From NCBI GenBank assembly GCA_023653785.1, contig JAMKCH010005331.1, positions 1 through 64,000 of the forward strand: a stretch of DNA of 64,000 nucleotides, given 5' to 3'. The DNA comes from Ophioderma brevispina. Its lineage: Eukaryota > Echinodermata > Ophiuroidea > Amphilepidida > Ophiodermatidae. Shown here piece after piece: positions 11,760-23,300 of the stretch (the first letter of the stretch is position 1; each line of letters starts with the position of its first letter). The translations under genes were made by a program, and so were the position numbers. The notes beneath the pieces were generated by a model, which worked only from the letters and a program-made list of their open reading frames with translations, was not told the origin of the DNA and did no database searches.

Positions 11760-12035
11760 GGTAAATGTTGTAGTACTTTATGTGGTGTAGTGGGCCAATC
11801 AGATCGATATTCGTCTTGGTAAATGTTGTAGTACTTTATGTGGTGTAGTGCAAGTGTGAAACGCCTTCAAAACCAGTCGTTTCCGTGCTGGGCGCTGACA
11901 TTTTGAGTATTGCACGGAATAATTAGCAGTTGGGTTCTTGTATACACACATAATGTCCAAGTCGATACAAACAATCCGCCAAAATATCAGTTTGTTGGAT
12001 GTTGGGTGGCTATTGGGTGGTTTAAATTTTGTCCT
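11760..12035 (+). repeat. Second copy of the inter-R1 spacer
   Basis: TAAATGTTGTAGTACTTTATGTGG occurs twice in tandem (about 11762 and 11819), followed by AACCAGTCGT and GATACAAACAATCCGCCAAA (about 11962), in the same order as 10283-10540. The spacer then diverges into unrelated sequence at about 12030. Confidence 0.65.
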
Positions 12036-12360
12036 ACCCATGGCCACCCAACGAATGAAATGAATTGATTTAAATAAACCGCCCAATTAATACATCTTTT
12101 TACCTCAGCGCCGCATCATGCATATGAGAGAAAAAAGAGTAGATGAGAAAAATGATCAAGGTACACTATTGTTACACCTGGCCACCTCTAAACGCTTAGT
12201 GTATATGCAACAAGCGGACCCACAGTCTTGTGGAAGAAGCAGGAGGCGGAAGCCATGCTTTCTCTGTTGGTCTCAGGTTTACTTTGCGGTCGGCAAAACA
12301 TGCGAGACGGGAAATTTCTAAAGATTACGTAACGGGTTTTGCCTCTCTATCTAGATAGAA
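12036..12360. other. No gene recognised
   Basis: About 325 bp between R1-related blocks. A 67-codon open frame (12118-12321) has no recognisable motif. Confidence 0.4.
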
Positions 12361-12369
12361 CCCTCTTTG

Positions 12370-12690
12370 GTGTGTAGTTGTGCCAGCAGATCGATATAAG
12401 ATCCGCTTTGGGTCTCGATTTGGGACTGGTTAATTAGCTAATTGTATGTGATTTTATCCGCAGATCTTTTACAAGATCCGCTTTGGGTCCGATTGGCGGA
12501 TTTAGCGGATAAATGTTAATATTTGTAGTTACTTTATGTTCAAGGTTGATGTCAGCAAGATCGGTATTAAGATCCGCTATTGGTCTTCGATGCCTTGTAA
12601 AATTTGAATTGTATGTGTATTTATGCGCCGATCGGTTATAAGTTCTTTTTCGGGTCTGGTTTTGGCAGGCTAGATTTATTATTCACGGGT
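12370..12690 (+). repeat. Minisatellite array 2
   Basis: Four diverged units begin near 12381 (CAGATCGATATAAGATCCGC), 12463, 12553 and 12630. They share the GGTNTAAGATCCGCTTTGGG consensus with array 1. The third includes TTGTAGTTACTTTATG, linking the unit to the spacer sequence. Confidence 0.65.
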
Positions 12691-12699
12691 TACGTCATG

Positions 12700-13730
12700 A
12701 ATAGGTATTTTTTGAAGAAGTTGATGGTGAAGGCGGAAAAATGCCTTGAAATTTTGTAATATTTTGATGTTTATATTTATATGTCAAGCCATTGGGAATT
12801 TAGACAAAGTGTGGAGGTTAGGAAGAACTGGCCTGGCCAATTGTACGGTCGATGGCAATTGATACCTGCGTTTGGTGCTCTTCCAGGAAATTCTTCCTAG
12901 CCATCCAATGATGTCTGGATACAGATAAGTATGGTAACCTTAAAAGCTACAGGCTACATATTTGTCATACCAGTTAAATATTTAGCAATTCAGGTTCATT
13001 TCTGCATGTATGCAAATGATTTGTTTTGATAGCAATAAAATTGACCTTGTGGTCCTGCATGTGACAGATGCTCAGTTGCAATCCGGGTGTGAGAATGCCT
13101 ATTTTTTAGCTCTGTGGACAAATACTCTGGTGGGTGGGGTGGGGAATATATGGGGGATCAAAAAAATTTAGGTCCCAAAAAGGATGAAATAAATGTCCAG
13201 CCGGATAAAAACAATGAAGGGTATTTTTGCTCCATTCAAAACATAACTTTACTAAAGTATCATTATGTTCTTATCCAATTTGCAATTTTGGGGAACATCA
13301 ACTTTTCCTTTCAAAAAGCGATCTTGAAAACCGAATATTGCAAGTGTTCCGCGCTTCGCGCGGAGGGAGGCACCCTTCCTGTGCCTACTCCGTAAAATCG
13401 GCGCCGTGTTTACATTTAGCGGTAATTTTCAACAAACAGATATGATAAATCATTAATAATTCTCACCCGTCAAGATATGTGGATTGTTTGCTATAAAATA
13501 TTGTTTAAAACGACATTTGGATCACTTTTCGTTCTCAAAGCTCGGTCAAAGTTCGGCAAATATCAAACACTGTTTGCTGGTGTAAACTATATTGGGCATT
13601 ATGATCACCGCGTCATTCATATTTTCCTCTGCAAACTTCACCAACACAACAACAACAAATGTACTGATTTATCGCGGTGATGAAACTGAAGGTAAATTCT
13701 GTCAGGGATGTCAACACCTTGCTTTTCTGT
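12700..13730. other. No gene recognised
   Basis: Short open frames overlapping one another at 13114-13680 show no family motif. A small palindrome GCGCTTCGCGCG lies near 13351. Nothing supports a gene. Confidence 0.4.
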
Positions 13731-13734
13731 TTCA

Positions 13735-13888
13735 GAAATTGCCACAAACTGCCACCTCCCCCCTGGAACTGTTTTTACTGTCTTTACAGAATGTAAACAT
13801 CCAAATTGTTTTCAAACTCGTGGAAGTGATTTCATTAAGGGTCCTTTTCATTATGTCAATTTTTTTTCGTGCCATTATGTCCCTTTAA
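13735..13888 (+). repeat. 160-bp dispersed repeat, copy 1
   Basis: Contains CCACAAACTGCCACCTCCCC, AATGTAAACATCCAAATTGT, GTGATTTCATTAAGGGTCCT and ends ATGTCCCTTTAA. It is matched block for block at 37097-37255 (same strand) and 52774-52925 (opposite strand). It ends in a TTAA in two copies, so it may be one end of a TTAA-targeted element. Confidence 0.7.
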
Positions 13889-13899
13889 TATAAAAAGTT

Positions 13900-14535
13900 T
13901 TTGTGCATAGGACCATCTAATGTCATAATCACAGGGTTACTGATGAATCCACATTTGCGCATGATGTAGATGAGGCAGGTAGATGTTATGACACAGTTAT
14001 ATCTCCTGCTAGTAGGCTCTTTGGACAATTTTCAGGAAGAGATTAAAATTAAAAAAAGTTCATTTAAGTATGTTTGAGTTAAAAGGAGCTATGACAATTG
14101 CAGCTATCGCCTATTCGAAAACATGTTTCTGAAGAAATAAGTATGCCCCAGTCTATCTAAAACAGTGGAGGGAATGCAAATACTGAAGTACTGAATAAAA
14201 TGCTACCTCAAGGGTTGACGTGTATTTCCATTTATAAAAAACGGGAACTCGTACAGCGGGAGGGGTTTTATTGGCGTCTCTATCGTCGCCATTGTTTAAA
14301 ATAATGGGACATGATCTCCTGAGTCCAAGTTCGAACCGGCAACAAGAATAAAATAGTGAAAAAATAAAAAGGGCTTATACAAGTGAGTAAAAATGGACCT
14401 GATTGCACGCACCATTTGCATCTATCTTAATACTGAAAATCATCTAACCCACGTGGATGGAATAGAAAAGCTTGTTTCATTTTCTCTATGTTTCCTGCAT
14501 TGATCATATTGCGATCGCTTCGGTATAGGCCGAGC
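13900..14535. other. No gene recognised
   Basis: No open frame of note and no recognised repeat. Confidence 0.4.
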
Positions 14536-14544
14536 GACAGTATT

Positions 14545-14895
14545 TTAATCGATTATGTGCGTCTCTAGATATATGGATTCACTTTCAAATGCACAGCAAG
14601 GAAAGCAAATCACTACGCAAAATGATGATGGGATATCAAAATAAATAAACAAAAAACAAAGTTCAAAAGCACTGTAATTTATGATTATGTCACTTTTCAC
14701 ATTGAAAATTCGGAGCCAAATTATAACGCGCACAATATGACTACCCCTAATAGCTTCCCATTTACACCTGGGTGAAGTTAGGCAAGGGAGATAAAGTGTC
14801 TTGCCCAGTGACCCCAACATATGGCCACGGTAGGGCTCGAAACTCACAATTTAAACGTCTGATGATCCACACGTGCTCTATGTCTGATGTATATG
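14545..14895 (-). repeat. SINE with tRNA-like head and conserved body
   Basis: On the minus strand a B-box-like GAGTTTCGAGCCCTAC (about 14840) is followed by GTCACTGGGCAAGACACTTT (about 14800) and CACCCAGGTGTAAATGGG (about 14765). This ordered set is typical of tRNA-derived SINEs with a shared central body in invertebrates and lower vertebrates. No intact pol III gene is implied. Confidence 0.6.
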
Positions 14896-15074
14896 TAACA
14901 ATTAAGTGAATACTGAGGTGTATGAGGGGCAACGCAGCATGTACTAGAACAAATACACGCATCGCATCAAATGCAGAGAAAGTAGTTAATGAATATATAC
15001 AAATTGAAGATTGACAGCTTCCTTGTTTACCCAAACAACCGAAACAACCCTTAAAGGATTTTTGGTCTATATCT

Positions 15075-15165
15075 GCGCCGGCGCGGGAATCGAAACCACG
15101 ACCTCCTTCCAATCACTAGACGGATGCCTTCTTTGAAGATCCACTATCCACTAGGGCTAGGTACC
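15075..15165 (-). repeat. tRNA-like SINE head
   Basis: The minus strand shows CCCTAGTGGATAGTGGATC as an A-box-like segment (about 15150) and GGTTTCGATTCCCGCGC as a B-box (about 15090), at about tRNA spacing. The acceptor ends do not pair, so this is a SINE head or tRNA relic and not a functional tRNA. Confidence 0.45.
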
Positions 15166-15229
15166 GGCTGTGTCCGAAAATAAACATCAACAATATAAAA
15201 GTAGGTAGATGTACTGAAATCTACACCAA

Positions 15230-15830
15230 CATGTTGCCAGGTCCTAAGGATTAAAAAAAAAGTATAATTTGCCCTATCGGGGTAAAAGTTTAATTAGTCT
15301 ATAGGGCAATCAAATGTTCAAGGTCTTCCTGGGGTTAAACATTTTCAGAATGCAACAATTCTTTTAAAATGGTCCCAAAAATGGTCAGAAAAAAAATAAA
15401 AAAAATAAAAAAAATATAATACTTGCACTCATTTTTACATTGGTCACGTAAATAGAGGTCAAAATGTAACAATGTTCTACATAGCCTATGGGGTAAATCT
15501 AATTTAAATACTAAATGTCAAATGCAGAGCAAATATGCATTTTCTGTTATAGGATATGACCAGACAAACAAGCTGAGACTAGTTTCGTCAAAATTAAAGC
15601 ACTCTGAAAGAATTACCCCAGCATGACATCGAACCGTTATGAGCCTTTAATCCTGAAACTAATGACCATAGATATGGCAAACTATACCTTTCTTTAATCC
15701 TCATGACCAGATTAATAAGTTGGTGTAGGTTTCAAAACAAGTAGACGTGTGTTACTTTTGACCCCTGTACAAAATTTAACCCCTATTTTTACATGTTCCC
15801 CATTGTTGTTTTTTTTCTAGACTTTTGACA
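15230..15830. repeat. Diverged relative of the palindromic element at 5364
   Basis: The left side has AGGTCCTAAGGATTAAA ... AGTATAATTTGCC. The right side has GGCAAACTATACCTTTCTTT then AATCCTCATGACCAG, its approximate reverse complement. TTTTGACCCCTGTACAAA (about 15757) matches the arm of the 5364 element. Arms are much more decayed and two A-rich tracts have expanded (about 15390-15418). Confidence 0.4.
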
Positions 15831-16290
15831 CATTATTCGGTAATAATTTAGAAGTCTGACAACACAAAAATCGTTTCTGTTGCATTTTTGAGTCAAAAAC
15901 AACTTTCTTGCACTATTAATGGTTAAATTAGGCATATTGTGTTGGAGACCCTTCTGCATTAATTGAAGAAGTACTCATTCATATAGCAAGTGATTATTAC
16001 AAATGGGGTGACATTGTAACCTGAGGAAATGAGGTTTTCAGTGATATACAACATTACACAAACATATTTCAAATATTTCAGATGTACATAAGTGGGAAAA
16101 AAATCCAAACTTGTAGATATCTGATCGTCTTACACAGGGGTCGCTACGTTTTTAAATATATTTTTACTTCAAGAAAACAAAAACATTCCTTTCCTGAAGA
16201 AAACAAAACATTCCCTTCCTTTGATTTCTTTTTATTTAACTTTTTATTTTATTTTGGTTCTAGACCTTTTGTTTTACATTCTATCATAAG
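15831..16290. other. No gene recognised
   Basis: AT-rich sequence with one 72-codon open frame (16082-16300), no domain or splice evidence. Confidence 0.4.
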
Positions 16291-16296
16291 CGCCAA

Positions 16297-16562
16297 TTAA
16301 AGAGACACGAGGCCATTTACAGAAAGAAACGCCCACAATTTTTTTTTCGAACCCGGGTTTTGGAATATTTGGAATGCTTACCAATGTATAAGATCACACC
16401 TGAAGTGAATATGCCGAATACGCCGTAATAAGATGATGATTTAGTATTTTCTGTCGTGCACGACAGAAAATCAAAGCACGGTTTTCTATAGGGACGATTA
16501 CGAAAGCGGGGAAGTTCAAAACAAAGTTTGCGGTTTTCTTTTGTACTTGTTTGTTCAATACA
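16297..16562 (+). repeat. Dispersed repeat with central palindrome, copy 1
   Basis: Begins TTAAAGAGACACGAGGCC and includes GGAATGCTTACCAATGTATA, GATCACACCTGA and the palindrome GATTTTCTGTCGTGCACGACAGAAAATC in slightly imperfect form (about 16443-16471). It is matched inverted at 49738-50015, where the homology ends at the same inner point (TCAATACACC / TCAATAAGCC). Confidence 0.7.
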
Positions 16563-16564
16563 CC

Positions 16565-16755
16565 TTCACAGAGAAAAATATGTAAATAATACACAAGCTG
16601 TGTAAAAATAGAACTCCATAATAATTAAACAAAAATACCTAATTAAGTAAAATTTCACCTAAATTAAGTAAATTTTTACATAAATTAAGCAAAATTGTAC
16701 ATAATTATGATAGAGTTTTACATTTACATAATTTATGTATTTTTTTTCTGTGTTC
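16565..16755. mobile_element. AT-rich MITE
   Basis: The ends ACAGAGAAAAATATGTAAAT (from about 16568) and, reverse-complemented, ACAGAAAAAAAATACATAAA (to about 16752) are inverted. The interior repeats TAAATTAAGTAAA-type motifs. There is no coding sequence. It lies about 130 bp downstream of the sulfotransferase N-terminal exon, in the presumed intron. Confidence 0.55.
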
Positions 16756-16888
16756 GAAACGCACCCGATAGTGGTCTACAACCAATCAAGTGCAATTGAG
16801 AGAAATTCGTATTCTCAAAAAATCTCCTTCCGTCACTTTAAAGAATTCAAGACAGCTGATTAAGGGATGAAGTTGACCAAGCATTTAC

Positions 16889-17056
16889 CTGCTTTGGGAA
16901 ATGAAACTAAAAATACATCATCTGGTCGAGCCTCCCAATTTGGCATTCGGTCCAGTATTTGGCGTCTATATTTGTCACCATTAAATGGTACTCCTTTGTA
17001 CTTGAACATGTTAACTCGTCCACTCTCTTCTTTCATACTTTTCGCCAACTGCTGGG
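16889..17056 (-). CDS. Cytosolic sulfotransferase, N-terminal exon
   Basis: The minus-strand frame encodes ESGRVNMFKYKGVPF, DKYRRQILDRMPNWEARPDDV and FLVSFPKAG. The last is the 5'-phosphosulfate-binding loop of SULT enzymes (usual form YPKSGTTW), ending here at the exon edge after Gly so that TTW would come from the next exon. The donor is GCAG then GTAAAT (last exon base 16889). An acceptor (ATCATTTCAG) precedes base 17056, and the first ATG is at 17036-17034, so the exon may start with a few untranslated bases. The lysine of the loop is present and the usual Ser is Ala. The core exon lies 12 kb downstream at 4851-5100. The intervening exon was not found, so the two exons might belong to one gene or to neighbouring paralogues. 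Confidence 0.8.
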
Positions 17057-17185
17057 CTGAAATGATAATGATAGCTAATGATACTATTAAGTGGTAGCGA
17101 TAGATTCCCTGTAATAATGATAATTGAAAACGGAAAATACGGTTCTCTATGATTTTCTACTTTTTGTCTTGCCCCTTAAAGCCCG

Positions 17186-18787
17186 GCAGCCTAGAAGGTT
17201 TATTTATACGAAAAGAGCCTTACTAGCTGCTGACAGCATGGGCTGAAAGGGTGTTCAACCCACATCATAAAAATACATTGCTGCCGGGTCTGCGCTGTGG
17301 CTTTCCTAGATATCCAAGATGGCGTCAAAAGTGAACGCCATGGTGGATAATAGTCGAATCAGCACTATGTCAGTAACTTTTTCTGTTACGAAATGTGTGG
17401 CTGGACCAAATGAATCAATAGACTATTTGCACGATCCCCGAAATGCATCTCATTTCGGTGGCCATTTCGGTGCCCCTCCATTTCCAGCCGGGAACTTTTA
17501 CCAGCCTCAAGTCGGCTAAAAACATACGGTTAGGAGCGTAACGAAAACACCACAAAACTTACCCTATCTGTTACGTTGCACTATAATTGTGTAATCGTCC
17601 GTCAGGTGACAAGTAGGGCACAGTTACGATCGAAAATATCACGTTTTGTCGTGAATTTCAACACCAGTGCCTCGATTGTTTTTTTGTTCCATAGATATTC
17701 TTCTACATTTTTGTAAGATTAACTTCACGTGAAAAGGTACTTTGTATTGTAATTTTAGGCACTGTTCGGCAACGCGAACGAACAACAATTTTTTTGTAAA
17801 CATGACCTCTGGTACAAGTTCCCGGATTGAAATGGGCACCGAATGAGATGCATTTCGGGGATTGTGCAAATAGTCTATTTCGTTACATACTGCAATTTCA
17901 AAATGGCTGCCCAAACAGATAGTTCTAGAATAAGCGCGATAACAGCAAATTTATGGATTAAAGTATATATTTGCGAAATACCCTGGTACATGCTATCGGA
18001 TACAATAGACATATTTGCTTTATAACTGCTCAGATGATCATGATGATGTCAGACAGCCAACATCTTTAAAATCTTTAAAAATTGCATGGTACAAATTTAG
18101 AAATAGCAGCCGCAAATCAAAATAAATGTGTCAATGTATGGTTAAAATCAGTTGGTTATGCTCAATATACCTTTGACCATAATCAACTGATACCAGAAAA
18201 TTCTAATTTCTAGACAAACGTCAAGTTTCAAATAAAGACCAATATGGTGAAAAATGGTATTTTTTCACTTTTTGGCCATATTGGTTTCTATATGGATGTG
18301 GACCCATTTACAAAAAATCAGAATGTCTGTTGTGAGTTGGTTATTACTCAAGGTACATTTTTAATTCTTTCTTGGACACAATAATTTTGATTGTGGCCAA
18401 TAATTGTAAATTTGTATCAAGGGTTTTTTTTTGAAGATTTGTACATTTTTGGCTGCCGTATTGGCTGACATCACCAGAGCAGTTTAAATGTATCGCAAAT
18501 GTGTTTGTTATGTCCAATACCAATTACCTATACACTTCGTATATATTTTCAACATATACATATTTGCTAAGATCAGGATTTTTCTAAAATTTTGGCAGCC
18601 ATTTTGTAGTTGAAAAGACGACTTTAAAAGAATCAGAAATTGAATTATTGAGTCCAGTAAGATTCTCGGTAAAGCCACGACCCAGAGCTGGCGTGCATTT
18701 TTATGATGTGGGTAGAAGACCCTTTCAGCTCATGTTGTCAGCAGTTACTGTTCTTTTCGTGTGAATAAACCTTCTGGGCTCCCGCCC
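17186..18787. mobile_element. 1.6-kb element with nested inverted repeats
   Basis: Outer arms of about 120 bp pair 17186-17310 with 18666-18787; both contain AGAAGGTTTATT, GCTGAAAGGGT and CCCACATCATAAAAAT. A second, inner inverted pair lies at about 17427-17480 and 17810-17880 and shares AATAGACTATTTGCAC, ATCCCCGAAATGCAT and a CATTTCGGTGCCC block. There is no transposase and no long open frame. It lies just upstream (5' side) of the sulfotransferase N-terminal exon. Confidence 0.65.
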
Positions 18788-18789
18788 TA

Positions 18790-19548
18790 TGAGCTTGCTC
18801 AGAGCAAAACAAAGCAATCACTATTTCTGCAAGTGTATGTAGTATATGTGTCCGGTAAAAATTTTGGTTAAAATTGTGTAATTTCTTACTCCTGCCCAAA
18901 GGCTTGCGGCAATTGTGGCAAACTTTATCAGAGGAATCACTGACCCAAGGTTCATATAAAATGAGATGATTTGAAAAGGTCTTAAATCCACTTTTCATAG
19001 TTCGGAGAAAATCACAATTTTTACAAATCATCGCATTACACTTTATTAATTCATATAATTTAATGTTTTTTCGATGTATTTCTTTATTTTCTGTGTGAAG
19101 TGGATTTTGGTTGTTTTTTCAAAATGGCCGCCAATTTTGAGTATTTTTAGCAAGACCACTGATTTTATGTTTGAAATATTTTCAACGCCATATTACATTC
19201 AACATTGCCTTTTTTGGGGGGGGGGTTAATTTTGCTAAGAATGATGCTAACAACAATTTCCATGGAAAAAAAGTTGGCTATTTCTATCATTTTCTGTAAG
19301 AAATTAACAAAGTTTTCAAAAAATCCGAAAAATTCAAAATTTTACACGCTTTATCTTATTGTGCTAACTCAATTTTGACAAAAATGGATTTAGGCCACGA
19401 AAAGCTCTTCATATTTGGTGTGCTCCAATTGAGGTGAGAGGTCATGTGATGAATATGCAGCAATGGTATTTACCGCTGCCTTCGTCTTGGTCTTCGAAGA
19501 AAAACAAGATTCTACTACAGATGAACGTCCGTCAAACCAAAGCCGCGT
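18790..19548. other. No gene recognised
   Basis: AT-rich sequence with a G run near 19208-19215 and no credible exon. It may be part of an old repeat but no second copy was seen in the window. Confidence 0.4.
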
Positions 19549-19747
19549 CCTTACGAGGTTTAGAAAACCGGGCGTATGCAGATGCAGATGCGGTGATGCA
19601 GTTAGAGTGCCCATGCTCAGCTGCTGTTCAGGAATCTGACACGATATAGCTCGAGGGACTTTAAAAATTATGTCTGAACACAGCTGGGAATGGGCGCTTC
19701 ACTGCGTCACTGAATCTGCATACGCCCGGTCTTCTAAACCTCGTAAG
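19549..19747. mobile_element. 200-bp MITE with strong TIRs
   Basis: The left end starts CCTTACGAGGTTTAGAAAAC (19549) and the right end, reverse-complemented from 19747, starts CCTTACGAGGTTTAGAAGAC. The next 15 bases (CGGGCGTATGCAGAT) are identical in both, so the first 35 bp differ at one position. Similarity continues more weakly for about 25 bp (GTGATGCAGT / GTGACGCAGT). There is no coding sequence. The near-identity of the arms suggests a fairly recent insertion. Confidence 0.8.
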
Positions 19748-19759
19748 GAGGAGGTGGTA

Positions 19760-20355
19760 AAGTTAAAAGTTGATTTATTGTAGGAATCTATCGGCACATA
19801 TATAATGAAAGATCTCTAAATAAAAGTACCAGTGGTTATCATGCCATCCCTGGACCCCCGTATTCTTGCGAAAAAACCCCCAAATTCAGCATTATAGTCC
19901 GACATGTACCACAAGGCTGACCTCCAGCAATCATGGAAGGCTCCCATGTTATCCCTGTGTTACTATTGTTACATTCGCCGCATGCATACCGAAGACAGAG
20001 CAGCGAAAATGTATTATCACGTGACTTCAGCAAGATTGCCACAAGCTTCATCCTTGTAAACTTCGTACACAAAGGATAGGAGCAGAAGTTCGTAGAATTT
20101 TTGATTGGAAAAAAAACAAACTACACTTTAAAACCTCAGTGGTTGAGAAAAAGTAACGCTGGGGTGGTGTTTTATGATATCATTTTGTGATTAACCAGAG
20201 GTTACCACTAACACTAACATCCGTGAAACGTGGACCTTTTATAAAAGGGGTTGTGCGTAATATTTCTTATAGTTTTATCGCAGTCGCACTGTAACCATAT
20301 CGCCTCTAGACAATGGGTTGGCTACACAATAGTAATGGTCATATTAGATGAATGG
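19760..20355. other. No gene recognised
   Basis: No supported exon; a 77-codon frame on the minus strand (19839-20072) lacks family motifs. Confidence 0.4.
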
Positions 20356-20359
20356 GCAA

Positions 20360-23300
20360 CGTCTTCTTCTTCGTTGCGCATGAGGCAGCAGACTAGTGTG
20401 TTGTAGCGTTGGAAGGACAATCACTGTGGTAGGGCATCATTTGAGAATGTGATCCGCAAGTCTGTGATGGAGAACACAAAATGCAGGATGGCGATGGCCG
20501 CAGCCCCATCTGTGCATATTGCTATTGAGCGACCGACTAATGTGTGAATTCGGTTTAAGGTGACCCATCCTTGCGGTGGGAGGATTCTGCAGGTGTAGTT
20601 CGCTCTTCAGGTGTATAGGAGTACATCTGGTATTGGGTATCTAGCCAGTGCCAGATTCCATGGTCTGTAAGATGTTGAAGGGAAGGGAGAGTTTAGCAAC
20701 GTGTCGGCAGAAAGGTCTGCGATGAGACGCAGTCTCTGTCTACGAGTTGGTGTGATTCTTTAGACCAAGTGTATGCAGAGATTGGACGTGCTTGTGGTCC
20801 AGCCAGGGCCTTGGTTCACTTTCGTTTAGTGTATGCGTGTGGTGTTCTCTCCGAAGTACAGTACTGCGGGTTGCAATGCCCTGAAGAGCACTGGTAGGAA
20901 TTCAGATGGAGTAGGGCGGAGGGCAGCCAGTGAGTGGTTCTCAAGGTTTCGTTGAGTACTGGTCCAGCTTCTTTGTGGTTTGAGGGGGGGGGAGCTGTTG
21001 CACCAGATGCTGGGCGGTGGCATATTCAGCAGTTGCTTAGACAGGCGGAGTGGTGCGTAGGGTCGTTGGGCTGGCACCCCGTTAAAATCCAGCAAGGCTG
21101 CAAAGGAGTTATACCTCGACGTTACCTTGGCGCATACGGACTCGCGTGCTGCCGGTAGGTAAGTTGCCGGTCAAGCTTCACTCCCAAGTATGTTGGTGTA
21201 GAATTGTATGGCAGAGGCGCCCATTGAGGTTTGATTTGAAGCTGGGATGAGCCTCTTTGGTGTGAGGGGGCAGGCAGGTTAGCGGTGGTCTTGGCTTCGC
21301 TCGGCTTCAGTCTCCATGTCTTGAGATTATGCTGCAAGTAAGGCCATGTCTGTAGTAAGTGTGCTTTCTCACTTCGTCCACTGCTGCCCGATGGAGGAGG
21401 GCAAGATCGTCGCCGTAGCAGTATTGTCTAGATGGTTTGAGGGTAGGAATCGCTGACTCTACCAGTTGAACAGCATAGGAGCCAGTGCAGATCCTTGTGG
21501 TACTCCGTTCCTCAGGACGACGCAGGACGACTGCTCTGCCCATCACGGGTCCTGAGAATAAAGCTACGGTTTGCAAGCCTGTTACATATGAATTGTACAG
21601 GTGAACTGAATCCGGTGATGGTCCTTGAAAAGCTGGAGTGTCAGGCCTGTGTGCCACACGGTTTCGGATGGTGCAGTGAGGGGTCCACCAAGGATGGACG
21701 CCTGCCTTACGGGCGCTTCTCAAAGCTTTCCTCAATATATTGTGAGTTTTAAAAATCTGATGGACAGTGCTTCAGCCACGGAGAAATCCTGCTTGTTCGT
21801 CAGGCAGATGGGTTTCGACGACGGGCTCCAGGTGGGCCAGGATCATCCTTTCAATGAGTTTGAAGGAAAAACACAGTAGTAATATGCGCGCTGTTAGTTC
21901 TTGGGTTGTAGACGAGGCTTGGGGTTTGGGAGTTGCTATGATAGTAGCTCTCCTCCAGATCTTGGTAAGGACTGGTTTGGGTAAGCAAATGTGTAGAACT
22001 ACTGGAGCCAATCTGACCATCGTGGGCCGCAGCTGTATCAGAACTCTGCTGGTAGGTTATCAGGGCCACTGGGCCTTTCCAGCTATTTTTAGTTGGCTAT
22101 TAGCAGAGGTAAGCTCATTTAGTGAGAAGTGATGTTGAAAGTGACCGTCCACGCCGGGGGCTCGACGAAGTTTGGTGATCTCCTTTTTTGGACAGAGCGA
22201 GTGTGATCCTTATCAATGTTCTTGAGAAGACCAATTTGCGAGGAGTTGCTCAGCACTGAACGTGGCAGTCACTGGGGCATTTCGATGGTTGGAAATTCAT
22301 GCCGGTGAGGCGCGGTTTATAATCTTCCAAGCCTTCCTGCTGGAGTGGGTTGAAGTCGGATTCCTTGGACGTCTCCTCCCAGCGCTCTCGGCGTTCCTGT
22401 GTCCAAGCAGAAATGACAGATCTGACGCCTTGGATGAAGCTTCTTCCCCGGGTTGAGAAGAGGTAAGGATATCATTGTAAAGGTTGTCACATTCCTCATC
22501 CCAAGATGGGAATAACTGCGAAGGACAGCCACGTGGAATGTCTTCTTTGACTATATTAATAAAGAGGTGACACAGTGCTGTGTAAGAATTGTCAGGTTGG
22601 AGGAGGTTGTGTCGGGGGTTGGGGCATCTGAATCCACAGGTAGCTTGAACTGGTACCAGTCTGCATTGCGGAAGTTCCACCTTTTCACTGGCATTGTTGT
22701 TATCAGGCTTAGCAAGGCTCTCCTGCGCGATCAGTGATGGTCTGGGTTGGGACTTCGGAAAGCAGTCAAAAACAGTACGGTGAATGCGAGATGCGTGGTC
22801 CATGTTTGCAAGCAAGGTCAGGGTTTGTAGACGGATTCCACCTTCCAGAATTTAAAGTGTTGGTGCTTTGCTGGGGCTGTGTAGAAGTTGTACCCCGGAT
22901 TTCTGAGGCCCAGTCCTCTGTGGGTAGCTCCAGCTCAGGGTTGCGTTTCCTGTAACCCCAGGTAATGCTATGGCTATAAAGTCGCATGCGTAAATGCAGG
23001 TGTGCACCATAAGTTGGTAGCGAGGTCTGCTTGGAGCGAGCGTTAGTGGCTTTTAGACATTGGGTGCTATGAACACCCTGCAATGGGTGGGTCTTGCCCA
23101 TTCCAGGAGGAAGTCGGCGGGATGAGGTTGCAATGTGTTTCAATGGGGCTGATGGTAGTTACTAGAAAGGTGGCAATCCCGTGGGTTAGCGCTCTCGGTG
23201 TGTGACAGCTAAGTGTAGATGTTCAGAAGGAATGTCAGTAGCGTGTGTCTCTGGGAGGAGAATTGCAGTGACTTTCTGCGGTATGTGTGAGGGTGTTAGG

